This document shows positions 42,201 through 51,238 of a stretch of 64,000 nt of DNA, in pieces. The first letter of the stretch is position 1, and the number at the start of each line of letters is the position of its first letter. The notes beneath the pieces are model-generated. The model did not search any database. It saw only the letters and a list, made by a program, of their open reading frames with translations, and was not told the origin of the DNA. A program made the position numbers and the translations under genes. The stretch covers positions 1 to 64,000 of the forward strand of contig MU603994.1 of assembly GCA_025201845.1 (NCBI GenBank), given 5' to 3'. Source of the stretch: Martensiomyces pterosporus. Its lineage: Eukaryota; Kickxellomycota; Kickxellomycetes; Kickxellales; Kickxellaceae.

Positions 42201-42435
42201 AGTAGGCGAGGCTGGAAATGAACCACCGCCTCCAACAACGCCCCGGTCTGCGCAGGCCAGGCAGTCCAGCGAGCACAGTATGCGGACAATCCGCCGGAGA
42301 TACGACATAGTCCAGAGCATCCCTACTCAGACGCTCTCGTGCACAGTTGCTGTTCAGATGCACCCGTCGCTGTCAAAGGCACCGCCGTCAAGCCAGAAGG
42401 ACTCGTACACAATAGATCTAACAAAGCGCGGATAA
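39271..42435 (+). CDS. RGP1: RGP1, Ric1-Rgp1 GEF subunit for Ypt6/Rab6
   Basis: With Ric1 it activates the Golgi GTPase Ypt6/Rab6 for retrograde traffic. It has 1054 residues from the ATG at 39271. It starts with the arrestin-like strand set TATFEEHGIYFAGDTLECHV. Similarity resumes at LLISSPTVLFSELALAPGES and SLPPSFRGRAARISYDLVIV, then in the second arrestin-like half SFSLSQGGGSVASVW and KRVYQLGDMVTGKIEF, and ends with YDIVQSIPTQTLSCTVAVQM. Between these blocks lie long Ser/Gly/Pro-rich insertions, so it is far larger than human RGP1 (391) or yeast Rgp1 (663). It is a single exon and is convergent with the unrecognised gene at 42610. Confidence 0.88.
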   Translation: MGLTITATFEEHGIYFAGDTLECHVRFANVRTTQKLIDRSPPSSAFVKGSRSGVGGGGGGGRGHSASRAFAPGLSDGPRSALVKPSGQPPLYPNGPHSADRLAGSDAFFPNLDDTSEYSTHSTPGGNSLLQYSSAANGDVGGIKLQAAPVNPRKSNAAVAESKRTSKASAQSYKRPGLSVFPSLGESTGMPAEVSPRLEATGAYRGPASRRTSVFSGKGPSSACDGWTAQSEHAAGYQGRKSPMPPRDTDGTRQAASLKSQHIGNGRGTEGDRVRIESIGGDAKNQDGGGIFPRLSTSSVLSTPSTSLTSWLPFGGKQQRQQPKTLYSNALNDGTASDAGSGGLLGSLWRNISGGSNPPSRPATRAGTIVGDECMEKLAIGFAEASGSLTLAPSYIKPEQMELLLMHSGTSYGGGGSAKDSAVGGGMGSWVPASSTGHSGPGGSRAQKSIPLLISSPTVLFSELALAPGESQTFSLKIQLPKSLPPSFRGRAARISYDLVIVAKRSMLESSAYVVRIPFRVLASVGQTGGPETFKLERPIRMLPNQSKLTYQELASVSTPRNTSPYLHADTREGEAAAAAAATADVSGMEIHEGASAPTAGDLNSADSKVEEGLCRQLAESAFLRSMLKHVDSDAGAMEGAVPSIEFSEQNSKCGRSSQAESMGEVSKRNIQAICRRRAPVSFSLSQGGGSVASVWLPKRVYQLGDMVTGKIEFHATSIHVYQVSIWLESVEAVGGQFSNYDPGRTEELTRRVHAEHHEFCRGTATMGFALASLPGAAASFASAIVSNTWQLRIELIIGMPDSPTCDLALSAVTPFPPARHHLQSRAASASRHASALPLTPQPQRSGFFSARRHTVSSDNKENGASAHQSVPATPSTPMSATLTPADVKSQPNGLATRLRSPTVSGGNAHQLPSPHIVGRPSMFSHRSGQPPQASSRRPPPQPPAALDTAAASAGDDALSTGWGAKALSAGGSSLPTVGEAGNEPPPPTTPRSAQARQSSEHSMRTIRRRYDIVQSIPTQTLSCTVAVQMHPSLSKAPPSSQKDSYTIDLTKRG

Positions 42436-42609
42436 GTACATACAGTTTCTCCAATCTGTTTTATGCTTCCTTCACCCCAGCCACCAATACTAAGGTTATG
42501 TGAGCTGGAGATACGCGTCTCATGTAAACAGGAAACGAGCTGCATTGTGCATTGCGAACAAAGTAGAAAAGGGCAGATGGGGCGATGCGCGGAAAGCAAG
42601 CCCCGTGCT

Positions 42610-43551
42610 TCACTCTGCTAGCTCGCCGTCTTCCGACAGCTCGCCCTCCTCCATGTCCAGGTCCATGTCTTGCACCTCGTCATCGTCGCCGTCATTGTTA
42701 TTGTTCTCATTGCCGCCTGCTGCAGCAAACGTCGATGCAGCCGCGCTGTGCGGCTGTCCCCTGTGGCTGTGAGCAGCACGCGGCAGTCCAGCAGAGCTCG
42801 GTCCTGCAATGCGCTCGCTGTGGCTGGCAGTTCGCCGGTGCTGGTGCGGCTGGAGCATCGGAGCGCCTGTCTTGTGCGTCTGAAGCTGCGCTGATGACGG
42901 GTACGGATAGGGCGAAGGGAGGTTTGACGGCGACGATGCTGCGTACATTGGGGTGCCGGGTCGCGAGTGCCTAACACCACTGCCGGACCCAAGCGGCGGA
43001 GCCGGGGGCGGGGCCAGAGGAGGCAGGCCAATCAGCGACCTGACGCCGTTGACGCGCTCAAGCTCCATGTGTTCCTGGTCCTTGGGCGAGCTAGATCCCA
43101 GGAGCTGGCGCTCAAACTGCGCCATAGCAATCTTCTGCGCTCCTAGATCGATCGCTGTTTCGCTGATCTCCTGGAGCTTGGTCTTCAGCTGCTCGCGGTA
43201 CAAAACCGCCTGCCTCTCGTCCCTTGCAAGCCGCTCCTGGCGGCTCTTTGCCTCCTCGGCAGCCAGCTGTGGCTGTGCAAGGCCTGTGGCCGCAGCTGTG
43301 CTGCTGGTGCCCGTGGCTCCCGGAGTGGATGGCTGCTGGTCGCGCGTGCCGCGGCTGAGAACCTGCCGCTCTTTAGCCTTGAGCTCTTGCAAATGAGATA
43401 AAATGTCGGTGCCTGGACGAGATGTGCTGCTTCGCCGGCTGCTATCGCCGACAGCCGATCCCGGGCGACGCACTCCGCTGCTACCTGCTACAGCGCCGCG
43501 GTTTGATGACGATGTTCCTGTGCGTGCCTTCTGCTTGAGCATTTTGCGCAT
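42610..43551 (-). CDS. Unrecognised protein with coiled coil and acidic C-terminus
   Basis: A 313-residue frame from the ATG at 43551; I do not recognise the family. The N-terminus is basic and Ser-rich (MRKMLKQKARTGTSSSNRG). A predicted helical/coiled-coil stretch runs over about residues 95-170 (EEAKSRQERLARDERQAVLY, KLQEISETAIDLGAQKIAMA, HMELERVNGVRSLIGLPPL). A Pro/Ser/His-rich middle follows, and the tail is acidic (DLDMEEGELSEDGEL), a motif style common in nuclear RNA-processing proteins. Frame continuity upstream of the ATG and a tgtag sequence just before it (about 43568-43572) leave room for a missing first exon. The 175-base convergent spacing with RGP1 and the consistent frame support it as real. 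Confidence 0.62.
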   Translation of the reverse strand: MRKMLKQKARTGTSSSNRGAVAGSSGVRRPGSAVGDSSRRSSTSRPGTDILSHLQELKAKERQVLSRGTRDQQPSTPGATGTSSTAAATGLAQPQLAAEEAKSRQERLARDERQAVLYREQLKTKLQEISETAIDLGAQKIAMAQFERQLLGSSSPKDQEHMELERVNGVRSLIGLPPLAPPPAPPLGSGSGVRHSRPGTPMYAASSPSNLPSPYPYPSSAQLQTHKTGAPMLQPHQHRRTASHSERIAGPSSAGLPRAAHSHRGQPHSAAASTFAAAGGNENNNNDGDDDEVQDMDLDMEEGELSEDGELAE

Positions 43552-44920
43552 AGCACGCTTGAGAGCTACAGTTAGCAAGCAGTGTGCAAGGGTGTTGACA
43601 CAGCGGTCATCGGGGGGGGGGGAACAAGGGCAAAAGAACAAGATGGAGGCGATCAGTACAGCAGCACTACTGGTAAAGAGCGCGTACGGAGAATATACTC
43701 TCTCGGCATGGCGCATGCAAGACGTGAGCCTGCAAGACATGAGCCTGCATCATAGCCAAAGTATGGCCGAAAGTCCAATGTCACTCGGCCAAAAACATGC
43801 GCTGGTGCTAGCTCTCGCCTCCCTTTCCCTTTCCCATTCCAGCGAGCCACTCCCCCGACCCCATGCAAAGAAGAATATGTAGGCAGAATCACATATGCAA
43901 GGGGGAGAACGGTGGAAGCGTGGCGGAGGGAGGCACGTTGGATCGAAACAAAAAGGAGGGCAGCAAGTGGGTTGTTTATTGGAGTAAGATGGGATTAAAA
44001 AGGGCACGAGAGGCAAAGGTGGAGGAGAATGGGCTGGAAGCGATATAGTACATTCGCACTGAGAGCAGGGTGAATAGAGGCCGGCAGCAGTGGCCGCGCA
44101 ATGGCAGAGAGGCAAAGACAGCACCCAAAGGAGGGCCAGCTGAAGATGCAGAGAGCATGTGCACGGTGGCAAGAAGCGGGGAGGTTGGAGAACGAGCACC
44201 TCGGGCACAGCACTAGAGAGATGAGCAGCGCGCGATCACGGCTGTCAGGACGCGCACTTGCTCGGCACAGTCCGCAAGGAACGAGGAGGGATGGCAGGCA
44301 AGGCTAACCGAGATCCATGGCCGACGAGGGGCCGGGCAGCCACAGTGGCTGACCAACCCAGGCAGCGCGTGCATGTGCAGCTTTTGTCCTTTCGCCTGAT
44401 CTGCTTGCTACACTCCCGTGGGTGATGAAAATGACCGTTCTCCTACTTCCAATTCCTCCACACATCGCACAAAAGCCGGTGGCATCCACTGGCGCAAGCT
44501 GTGGTCTCGCACAGCAGCCCTATGAAGCCCGTCGCTATCGCTGCCGGAGGCAGGCAGCGACATGGAGGCTGGTAGCTCGGTGCCTGCCCAGTGGAGAAAC
44601 GCAGTAGGCCCAGCCGATCAGGCCAGGCACAGAAACAGGGGCTGGCCTGTGAAAAGGGCGTCAAAGTGTGCCTAGAGAGGCAGGGGAGGAGAGCTTATGC
44701 TCAATTTGGGGAAGGGATTGTAAGGGGGAGAGACGCAGCAGAAGGCGAGCTAGGGGGACGTGCAGAAAAGAGCGCAGAAGCTGCAGCGGGAGGGGCTATA
44801 GGGGCCAGCATGCCTGGAGTTTCGCTTTCTGGAGGTGGAGAGGGAGGAAGAGGAGATAGCGGAGAGGGAGAGTAGCACACAGAGCAAGCGAGAGAGCACG
44901 AGCACAAAACAACAAATGCC
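43552..44920. other. Intergenic region between the unrecognised gene and the BET gene
   Basis: A 1369-base interval. It contains a G11 run at 43612-43622 and a 15-base direct repeat (gcaagacgtgagcct and a one-base variant) at 43717-43746. The minus strand is pyrimidine-rich around 43860-44210. No family-like open frame, tRNA or mobile element was found. Confidence 0.55.
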
Positions 44921-47401
44921 TTAGTCAGAATGATCACCTGAATCTTCCGAGTCCGACGACCCGCTCTCCCCGCTCGAGCTCGAATCGATATCCAGGCCCT
45001 TGGAACGGCCCGAGTTTCCTACAACAGGACGAGTGGACAAATGGAAAACAGATGTGTGGCAGCTGCTGGTGAGTGTATGAAATGGGCCAGGCACCGCCTG
45101 CAGGTGCTGCAAAAGTCCGGCATCTTACTTACCCCGCTGATACGGCTTTGACGAGTCCAGCCGCTTAAGCTTTTCGTCCAGCTGGTTGATCCGGCGCTGG
45201 TCGGCCTCATCGGGCTTTGGATATGCAGAGGGCTGCACTGGGGCGGCCAAGGACGACTCGCTGGCCTTTCTTGCTGCATGCTGAGCGTTGTTGCGCTGGA
45301 TGGCTTCGCTTGCAGCCTCCTCGCGGTCCAGAACGACGTACTCGTAGAGCTTGCGTAGGGTAAAGTGGTCAAGAGAGTCAATGTCCAGCTCGATCTCGTC
45401 CTCCTCTTCGTTGAGGTCGGGATACGCAGACTTGATAATCATCAGCGATACGCGCAGCCTGTTCGGGCCGAGCTCTTCGATGCGTCCGCTAAGCGCGCGC
45501 TTTTGCTCAAGCGTCAGCTCGAGCGACTCGATGCTGCCGCGACGGCGGCGACCGCGCCCACGGCCGGAAGAAGCAGGCGCGCCATGGGCCGCATCTCCAG
45601 CGGCAGCACCAAACTCATCGCGGGTGGCTCCAGCAGCAGCGGCACCGCCACGAGAGCCACGCCCGCGGCCTCTACCGCGACCCCGTCCACGACCAGAGGG
45701 GGGAGGTGGCGGTGGCGACGTAGCATACGTTGGCGACACCGCGGCTGAGCCAGGACGCTGGTGCATCGTGCTGAGCGAGGCCGAGAGCGGGGGTGGAGAG
45801 CGCGTCGCTGACCGAACCGAGCTGACGCTAGGGCGGCGGGGCGTGCTGACCGAAAGACCGTGCGACGGGCGGCGACGGCCGGCAGTTTCACCGCGCTTGA
45901 GCTCTTCGAGCTGGCGGGCCATGCTCTGGACCTTCATCTCGAGATCCCGGATCTCGTCGGCGTGCGAGGCCTGGCTGCGAGCGTCGACATCAACCTCATC
46001 CTCGGCACCATAAACATGCTTGTCGAACTCGTCCTCCCCGCCGACAGGTGGCGAGTGCGAGATTGCAGCACCACCAGCACTGCTTGCAGAGAATGGCACG
46101 GGCGACTGGCTGGTGCGAGGCGCAGGGAGATCGGCCCACTTGGTGTCAAAGCGAGCCTCAAGGGCGCGGCCAGCTTCGTGAACTGGGTGCCCAGGGGGGT
46201 TGTACGAGTAGCAGTTGCGGAACATTAGGCGTATATCCGACTCGAATTCCAGCGGCCCAGGGTAAGCGCCGCGCTCGAGCTGCTTCTTGATGGTCGAGAG
46301 ATCCATGGGCTCCTTGATCACGTCAAAGTAGTCGCGGCAGTTCATCGCCACAGGATCAACGGGCTCCAGGAATGGGTATGCAATGTTGAAGTTCGACTTC
46401 TTCAAAAAGTCCTTTACAATGCCGAGGCAGAACTTCATCTGCGGGTCGGCGGATCGCGACTTTTTGCGGCTGCTACCGGGAACGTCGCGGCTGGGCGGCG
46501 GGTGGGCCTCGCGCTTTGGGCGGGACACAGAGCTCGAGCGGCGCGCACTCGCCTCGGATGTCCGCCGGTTGTGCTCAGCGAGCGCGGTGTCGATGCCGGT
46601 CGGCATCTTCTTGAGCTGGCTTTCAAACATGGTTTCGAGGTTGCTTGCCATGTTCCCAACGACCGACTCGCGTCCGTTATACATGTAGCAGTTGTTGAAC
46701 ATCAGCCGCAGGTCGTCGGTAAAGGTCTGCGTGTCGGCGTACTGGCGCGCCTTGAGCTTTTTTTCGACGGTGCCAAGGTCCATAGGGTACTTTACGATAT
46801 CAGGGTAATCGGGGATGTTCAGTGCGACAATATCTACCGGGTTCAGGAAGGGGCCAGCATCCCGGTGCTTCTTCAGCGCGCGAACAATTGCTGTGCAGTA
46901 CTTGTGCTGCTCCTTTGTCATGATAGATTCGGGGCGGGGCTGAGCGGGCACGCTTGCCTCGGGGTACCTGTCTGGAGCGTGCTCGGTTACCGTCTGACCA
47001 GCCGTGGCTGGAGCGGACTCTCTTTCGGCCTGTGGAGAGGTGAACAGAGTCTCCAGCTCTTTTGGCGCCTGGTAATCCTCAAGTCGCGAGGACATCTTGC
47101 GCATTCTCTTTGCAGCCGGTTGGTTGTCCTCGTCGATAGACGTGGACTCAGCCGGCGCTGGGTGGCCGTTTGTTTTTGTGCTGGCGCCATTTTGCTGTTT
47201 CTCCGACTCCGCCTGTGGGTCCGGACGTGCTGCCTCCGTGTCTGCAGCAGCAGCTGTATTTTGTTCAGTGCTCATACTAGTGGAGGCATCTTCGACAGGC
47301 CGCTTTGTGTCGCCGAGAGCAGCTGATGCAATCCTTTCTGGGGATGACACGTCGATGCCAACAGGCAGGTTGCTCGGATCGTGGCCATCGCTCGCCATCA
47401 T
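44921..47401 (-). CDS. BDF1: BET-family double-bromodomain protein (BDF1/BRD-like)
   Basis: Reads acetylated histones and links them to TFIID and transcription. Coding exons are 47401-45133 and 45018-44921, giving 788 residues. Bromodomain 1 spans about 160-265 (YCTAIVRALKKHRDAGPFLN, YPDIVKYPMDLGTVEKKLK, CYMYNG). Bromodomain 2 spans about 320-425 (YFDVIKEPMDLSTIKKQL, NCYSYNPPGHPVHEAG). The ET domain spans about 624-700 (LTLEQKRALSGRIEEL, VSLMIIKSAYPDLNEEEDE, IELDIDSLDHFTLRKLYEYV). An unusual RG-dipeptide run lies before the ET domain, and the last exon encodes a Ser/Asp/Glu tail, as in animal BET proteins. The ATG-ATG pair at 47401 is the first in frame. A GTAAGT donor at 47701 with a TAG acceptor at 47452 suggests an intron in the 5' leader. 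Confidence 0.95.
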
Positions 47402-48678
47402 GCCCTGTGGAATGTCTGCTGTCTGGGTGTTGAGCGACGCTGTTGATTTGGCTACATAGATAGAATGGGGCAAGGAAACGTAGCGGGGACTTAGACAAGT
47501 GTGCTGCTGGTGCGTGGAGACAAGTCAACCGCTCAGGCGATGACGGTGACAAAGCGCGTGGCAGAGGTGATGCCGCACGCAGCCCTCTTCTGCTTTTTTA
47601 TTTGGTTCGTGTGCAATTGAAACAAGAGCGGCCAAGGCAGCCAAGGGCACGCATTGCCTTTGCCTCCGCACAGGCAGGCGGGCAAGGTGGCCACCACTTA
47701 CCAGTAATGTGGAGCGACCAGAGAGTGTCGATTCAAAAAGCGCGAGTGAGTGAGGGGCAGAGCTGCGTGTGCGTGTGCGTGCGTAGCGAGCGGCAGAAGA
47801 ATAAAAAGAATAGGCCCGAGACACCACGACTGTTGCAGAGACGCGTGGGGTGGGGTGGGTGGACACGTCGGTGCTTTATGCGCAAAAGGCAGCTGCGGGC
47901 TGAGTATGGGTGGACACTTGGCTTGCAGTACGCGTAACGAAAGTGTCTGTTTGGCACCACAAGCAGAAGCAATAAAAAAAAACGGGCTGGACTGTACCAA
48001 GAGCAACACGCCACGTCACAGACAGTATGCGTCAATGAGAAAAGAGGAAAAGGAAAGAGCCAGGCCGTTGATGGGCGAAAAGCGGGTTTGGGCGGGCGAC
48101 AGAAAAAATACAAGAAAAAAAAAACGCGTGTGCCCAGGTCGGGGGGAGGGAAAAAGCGGAGGAGAAAAAGCAAATTTGCAGACCGCTGGCCTTTTTGTTG
48201 TTGTTATTTGAGCTTTTTCGCGGGAGGCTCTGCGGGCGGCAGGCACGGCAGGCGCGGCAGCGTGGCTTTTTGCTGGACGAGGGGCAGGGCGGTTTTGTCG
48301 CGAGTGCTCGCTGCTGTCGCCTCCACCCTTTGTTGCCGCTTTGCGTGATATGTGAAAAAATTGGCGCTCAGCGACTCGCCGAGCCGAGCTGCCCCAAAAT
48401 TGCCCATCCGCTGCGCCGTGCGATTGGCTGGGCGATGGCCTGTGTGGAACGCCTGGGCAGTGGAGGGGATTGCCGATGCTGGTAAGCACTGGTGCCGCGG
48501 CTGGAGCCCTGCGGATGTCGAGTGGCAGCTGGCGCCGCCGGCTGCCATTGGGGGAGATGCGCGGTCGCGTTCTAGCGCCAAATCGAAGCTGCGTTGGCGC
48601 ACGCCTTTTGCGTGTCTGCAGTTGCGCAGAAAAAGAAAAATATTATTATTTCGCACTACTACTGCAGCTTCACAGGAA
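47402..48678. promoter_or_regulatory. Divergent intergenic region BET / U2AF1 with probable 5'-leader introns
   Basis: A 1277-base region between outward-facing starts. On the minus strand a likely leader intron runs 47701-47452 (GTAAGT to TAG). On the plus strand a likely leader intron of U2AF1 runs 48482-48675 (GTAAGC to CAG), ending three bases before the ATG. The rest has GT/GC-alternating sequence near 47763-47783 and A-runs near 47974 and 48115. Both introns are inferred from splice consensus only. Confidence 0.5.
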
Positions 48679-49374
48679 ATGGCCGAGCATTTGGCGTCGA
48701 TTTTTGGCACAGAGAAGGACAAGGTCCACTGCTCGTTCTACCACAAGATTGGCTCGTGTCGACATGGCGACCGGTGCTCGCGGCGGCACGTAAAGCCCAC
48801 GTACTCGCAGACTATCCTGGTGTCAAACATGTACAAGAACCCCTCTCTGAAGCCCGATTGCACGCTGACAGACGACGAGATCCAGAGGGACTTTGAGGGC
48901 TTTTACGAAGACATGTTCCTGGAATTGGCGAAATACGGCGAGATCGAGGAGCTCAAAATTTGCGACAATGTCGGCGACCACCTGCTGGGGAACGTCTATG
49001 TCAAATACCGAAGGGAAGACGATGCACAAAAGGCTGTCGATTCCCTCAATAACCGGTACTACGCTGGCCTGCCCGTGTGGGCAGAGCTGTCGCCTGTCAC
49101 CGACTTCCGCGAGGCCTGCTGTCGGCAGTACGATAGCGGCGAATGCAACCGGGGTGGCTACTGCAACTTTATGCATATCCGCAAGCCAGCGAGGTCGCTG
49201 GTAAAGAGCCTTTTCGATGGCCAGGACCTTACCATCCGCGAGATGCGCCGTGTTGAGGGCGAAAGGAGACGGAAGAGGGAGTATAGCGAGCGCTCGGCCT
49301 CCAAATCGCCGCGCACGCCTTCCCCGCCTAGAAGCCCCAGTCGCCGTAGATCAAGGAGCCCGCCAGAATACTAA
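48679..49374 (+). CDS. U2AF1: U2AF small subunit (U2AF35), 3' splice-site factor
   Basis: Recognises the AG at the 3' splice site together with the U2AF large subunit. It has 231 residues. [20 protein letters not shown] begins the first CCCH zinc finger (C18, C27, C33, H37, with the clinically known S34 position conserved as Ser). The atypical U2AF-homology RRM spans about 40-145, including [20 protein letters not shown] and [17 protein letters not shown]. The second CCCH finger is [20 protein letters not shown]. The tail after about 180 is short, with a few SR/SP repeats ([18 protein letters not shown]). Domain order matches the animal protein almost residue for residue. Its presence indicates a canonical U2AF heterodimer, which S. 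cerevisiae lacks. The ATG lies directly after a probable leader intron. Confidence 0.97.
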   Translation: MAEHLASIFGTEKDKVHCSFYHKIGSCRHGDRCSRRHVKPTYSQTILVSNMYKNPSLKPDCTLTDDEIQRDFEGFYEDMFLELAKYGEIEELKICDNVGDHLLGNVYVKYRREDDAQKAVDSLNNRYYAGLPVWAELSPVTDFREACCRQYDSGECNRGGYCNFMHIRKPARSLVKSLFDGQDLTIREMRRVEGERRRKREYSERSASKSPRTPSPPRSPSRRRSRSPPEY

Positions 49375-49717
49375 AAAGAAAAAAGCCTATTGAGCGCTGT
49401 GCCGTGCCGTGCCGTGCCGTGCCGTGCGTATGCTCGCTGCCACAGCATCCTCGCCTTGATTTTCTGTGTAGGGGCTATCTGGTTTTGTAGGTCAACATAG
49501 TGAATGCTAGCGCAATATCCATGCACCACCAGCCACACATAGCACCTATGATACTAGATGTAGATAGGTACGTATTGGCGTCCAGAACACGCACTTGTCT
49601 CTTTCCCGCCTTGTGTCTAATAAAATCCCACCTGTACTGCAAGACATTTAGAAAGAGCGGCTTTGACAGGAGATATAATAATGATATATATGAAATGGCA
49701 CTGGCCTCTCGTTTCAT
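49375..49717. other. Convergent 3' spacer U2AF1 / CCCH gene with (GTGCC)5 repeat
   Basis: These 343 bases lie between two stop codons facing each other. A pentanucleotide tract of five GTGCC units occupies 49399-49423. AATAAA-like sequence lies near 49618 for the plus strand. Nothing else was seen. Confidence 0.7.
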
Positions 49718-51238
49718 TCACGGCTCTTGGGCATAATGCTGCAGGTTATTGAGGCGAATTATATCGTTTTGGCTGCGCTTGGAACGCCGGCTGCTGCCAC
49801 GCGAAAGAACAATGCTGATCTTCTGCGCGTCAGTAGGGTGGATGTAAATGCAGTTGACACCAAACGAGCAGCTTGGGTACATCCGGCATGTCCGAGACGG
49901 GTGCACATACTTGCAGTTCTTGTTATTGCAGCTTGGCCAGAACCTGCATCTCCTGTGCACCACCGCGCCCGAGCTATTGCTGCTGCTGCCGCCTTGCTGC
50001 GCTACACCCACTTGCTTCCTTGCCATGCCGCCACCGCTGCTCGACTTGCTTTCCCCAGCGGTGCTCTCCGAGAAGCTGCTGCGCGTGCTCCTGTTGGCAA
50101 TAGGTGTGTCGTGCAGCAGGCGCTCAGATCCATGATCGGACACCGTGCGGCCAAGCGCCTGCAGCTGCGAGTCGCTCAATCCGCAGATGGCCGATGCAGT
50201 CTCGCACGATGACCCGTTGCTGACGGACGGCCGAGGCGGGTTGGGGGTCTTGTTGACGGCGCTTCCAATGATCCGCAGCTGCCGCGTAGGCACAAACGCC
50301 TTGGCCTGTGCATTCAGTGTTGAGCTGCGTGGCCGTCCAGAAATGAGCTTCTTGGCTGATGCCTTGAGCGCAGTGCTGTAGGGCTTCTGAGCTGCTGACA
50401 AATCGTATCTTGCGTGTTTCGACAGGCCATTATTCTTTTCGCTGGCATGTGGAGCAGCTGCTTTCGTATTCTGCAAGTTACGAGCTTGCTTGTTGTTGTC
50501 ATCATCGTCGTCGTCGTCAGTGGTGTTGGCACCCTCCTCTGATTCAGGAGACTGCGAGAACTCAAAGGCCGTGTGAACTGGGGCGGGAACTGAGGGAGCA
50601 AATGCCAGGCCAGTGCCGATCGTGTTCTTGGGGATTACAACCAACGCGAGCTCTGAAGCGACCTCACCAGTGGAGCCCATGCATGCAGGAGTGGCCGGAC
50701 ACGGATCAGCTGGCGAAGCAACAGCAGGAGTGCTAGCAGCGGTAGACGAAGCAGCAGATCGAGCGCAGCTGTTCTCATCCGGTGTAGCTGCTGCAGGCTG
50801 CTCGCACACTGGCTCTGTGTTCTCGGTGGTAGCTTCAGAGGCATTCCCAGTAGCACCCACCGCGTCGCTATCACTGCCCTGCTGCTGTCGCCCCTCAAAA
50901 GAACTGGAGGTGCTGAGAGCAGAGACGCTGCTGGAATCATCCGAGTCGGACGAATCTGTAGGCATAATGGTTACAACATTCTCAGCAGGACTGTACGGCG
51001 AGCCACCGACAGCAGCGGCAATCAGAGACGGTCCCTGGGGCGAGGCATAAGAGAGATCGCTGTTGCGGTCAATGAACGAGCGAGCAAACTCGTTGTGGTC
51101 GCTCACATATCTGGTGCGGATTGACGAGTCGTTCAGCAACGGCTGGGTTTCGCTTTCAGAGCGCGCGCCTGGCATTTCCTCGTCGCCTATCATTAGCATT
51201 TGTTTGCAGCCAGACATCGAGTTAGGTGAGGTGTTCAT
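49718..51238 (-). CDS. Nab2/ZC3H14-type tandem CCCH zinc-finger protein
   Basis: A 506-residue single-exon protein. Near the C-terminus (about 428-468) are two fingers of the CX5CX4-5CX3H type: CRFWPSCNNKNCKYVH and CRMYPSCSFGVNCIYIH. This finger type is characteristic of Nab2/ZC3H14 poly(A)-RNA-binding proteins, which control poly(A) tail length and mRNA export. The rest is disordered, Ser/Ala/Thr-rich, with a small acidic patch. I do not see the N-terminal PWI-like Nab2 fold, and only two clear fingers are present where Nab2 and ZC3H14 have more. It may therefore be a shortened Nab2 relative or a different poly(A)-binding factor. The ATG at 51238 is first in frame. It is convergent with U2AF1. 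Confidence 0.75.
   Translation of the reverse strand: MNTSPNSMSGCKQMLMIGDEEMPGARSESETQPLLNDSSIRTRYVSDHNEFARSFIDRNSDLSYASPQGPSLIAAAVGGSPYSPAENVVTIMPTDSSDSDDSSSVSALSTSSSFEGRQQQGSDSDAVGATGNASEATTENTEPVCEQPAAATPDENSCARSAASSTAASTPAVASPADPCPATPACMGSTGEVASELALVVIPKNTIGTGLAFAPSVPAPVHTAFEFSQSPESEEGANTTDDDDDDDNNKQARNLQNTKAAAPHASEKNNGLSKHARYDLSAAQKPYSTALKASAKKLISGRPRSSTLNAQAKAFVPTRQLRIIGSAVNKTPNPPRPSVSNGSSCETASAICGLSDSQLQALGRTVSDHGSERLLHDTPIANRSTRSSFSESTAGESKSSSGGGMARKQVGVAQQGGSSSNSSGAVVHRRCRFWPSCNNKNCKYVHPSRTCRMYPSCSFGVNCIYIHPTDAQKISIVLSRGSSRRSKRSQNDIIRLNNLQHYAQEP

Noticed and set aside
44921..47473. BET protein starting at 47473
   Set aside because: The codon is TTG and it probably lies inside a leader intron (47701-47452); the ATG pair at 47401 is preferred.
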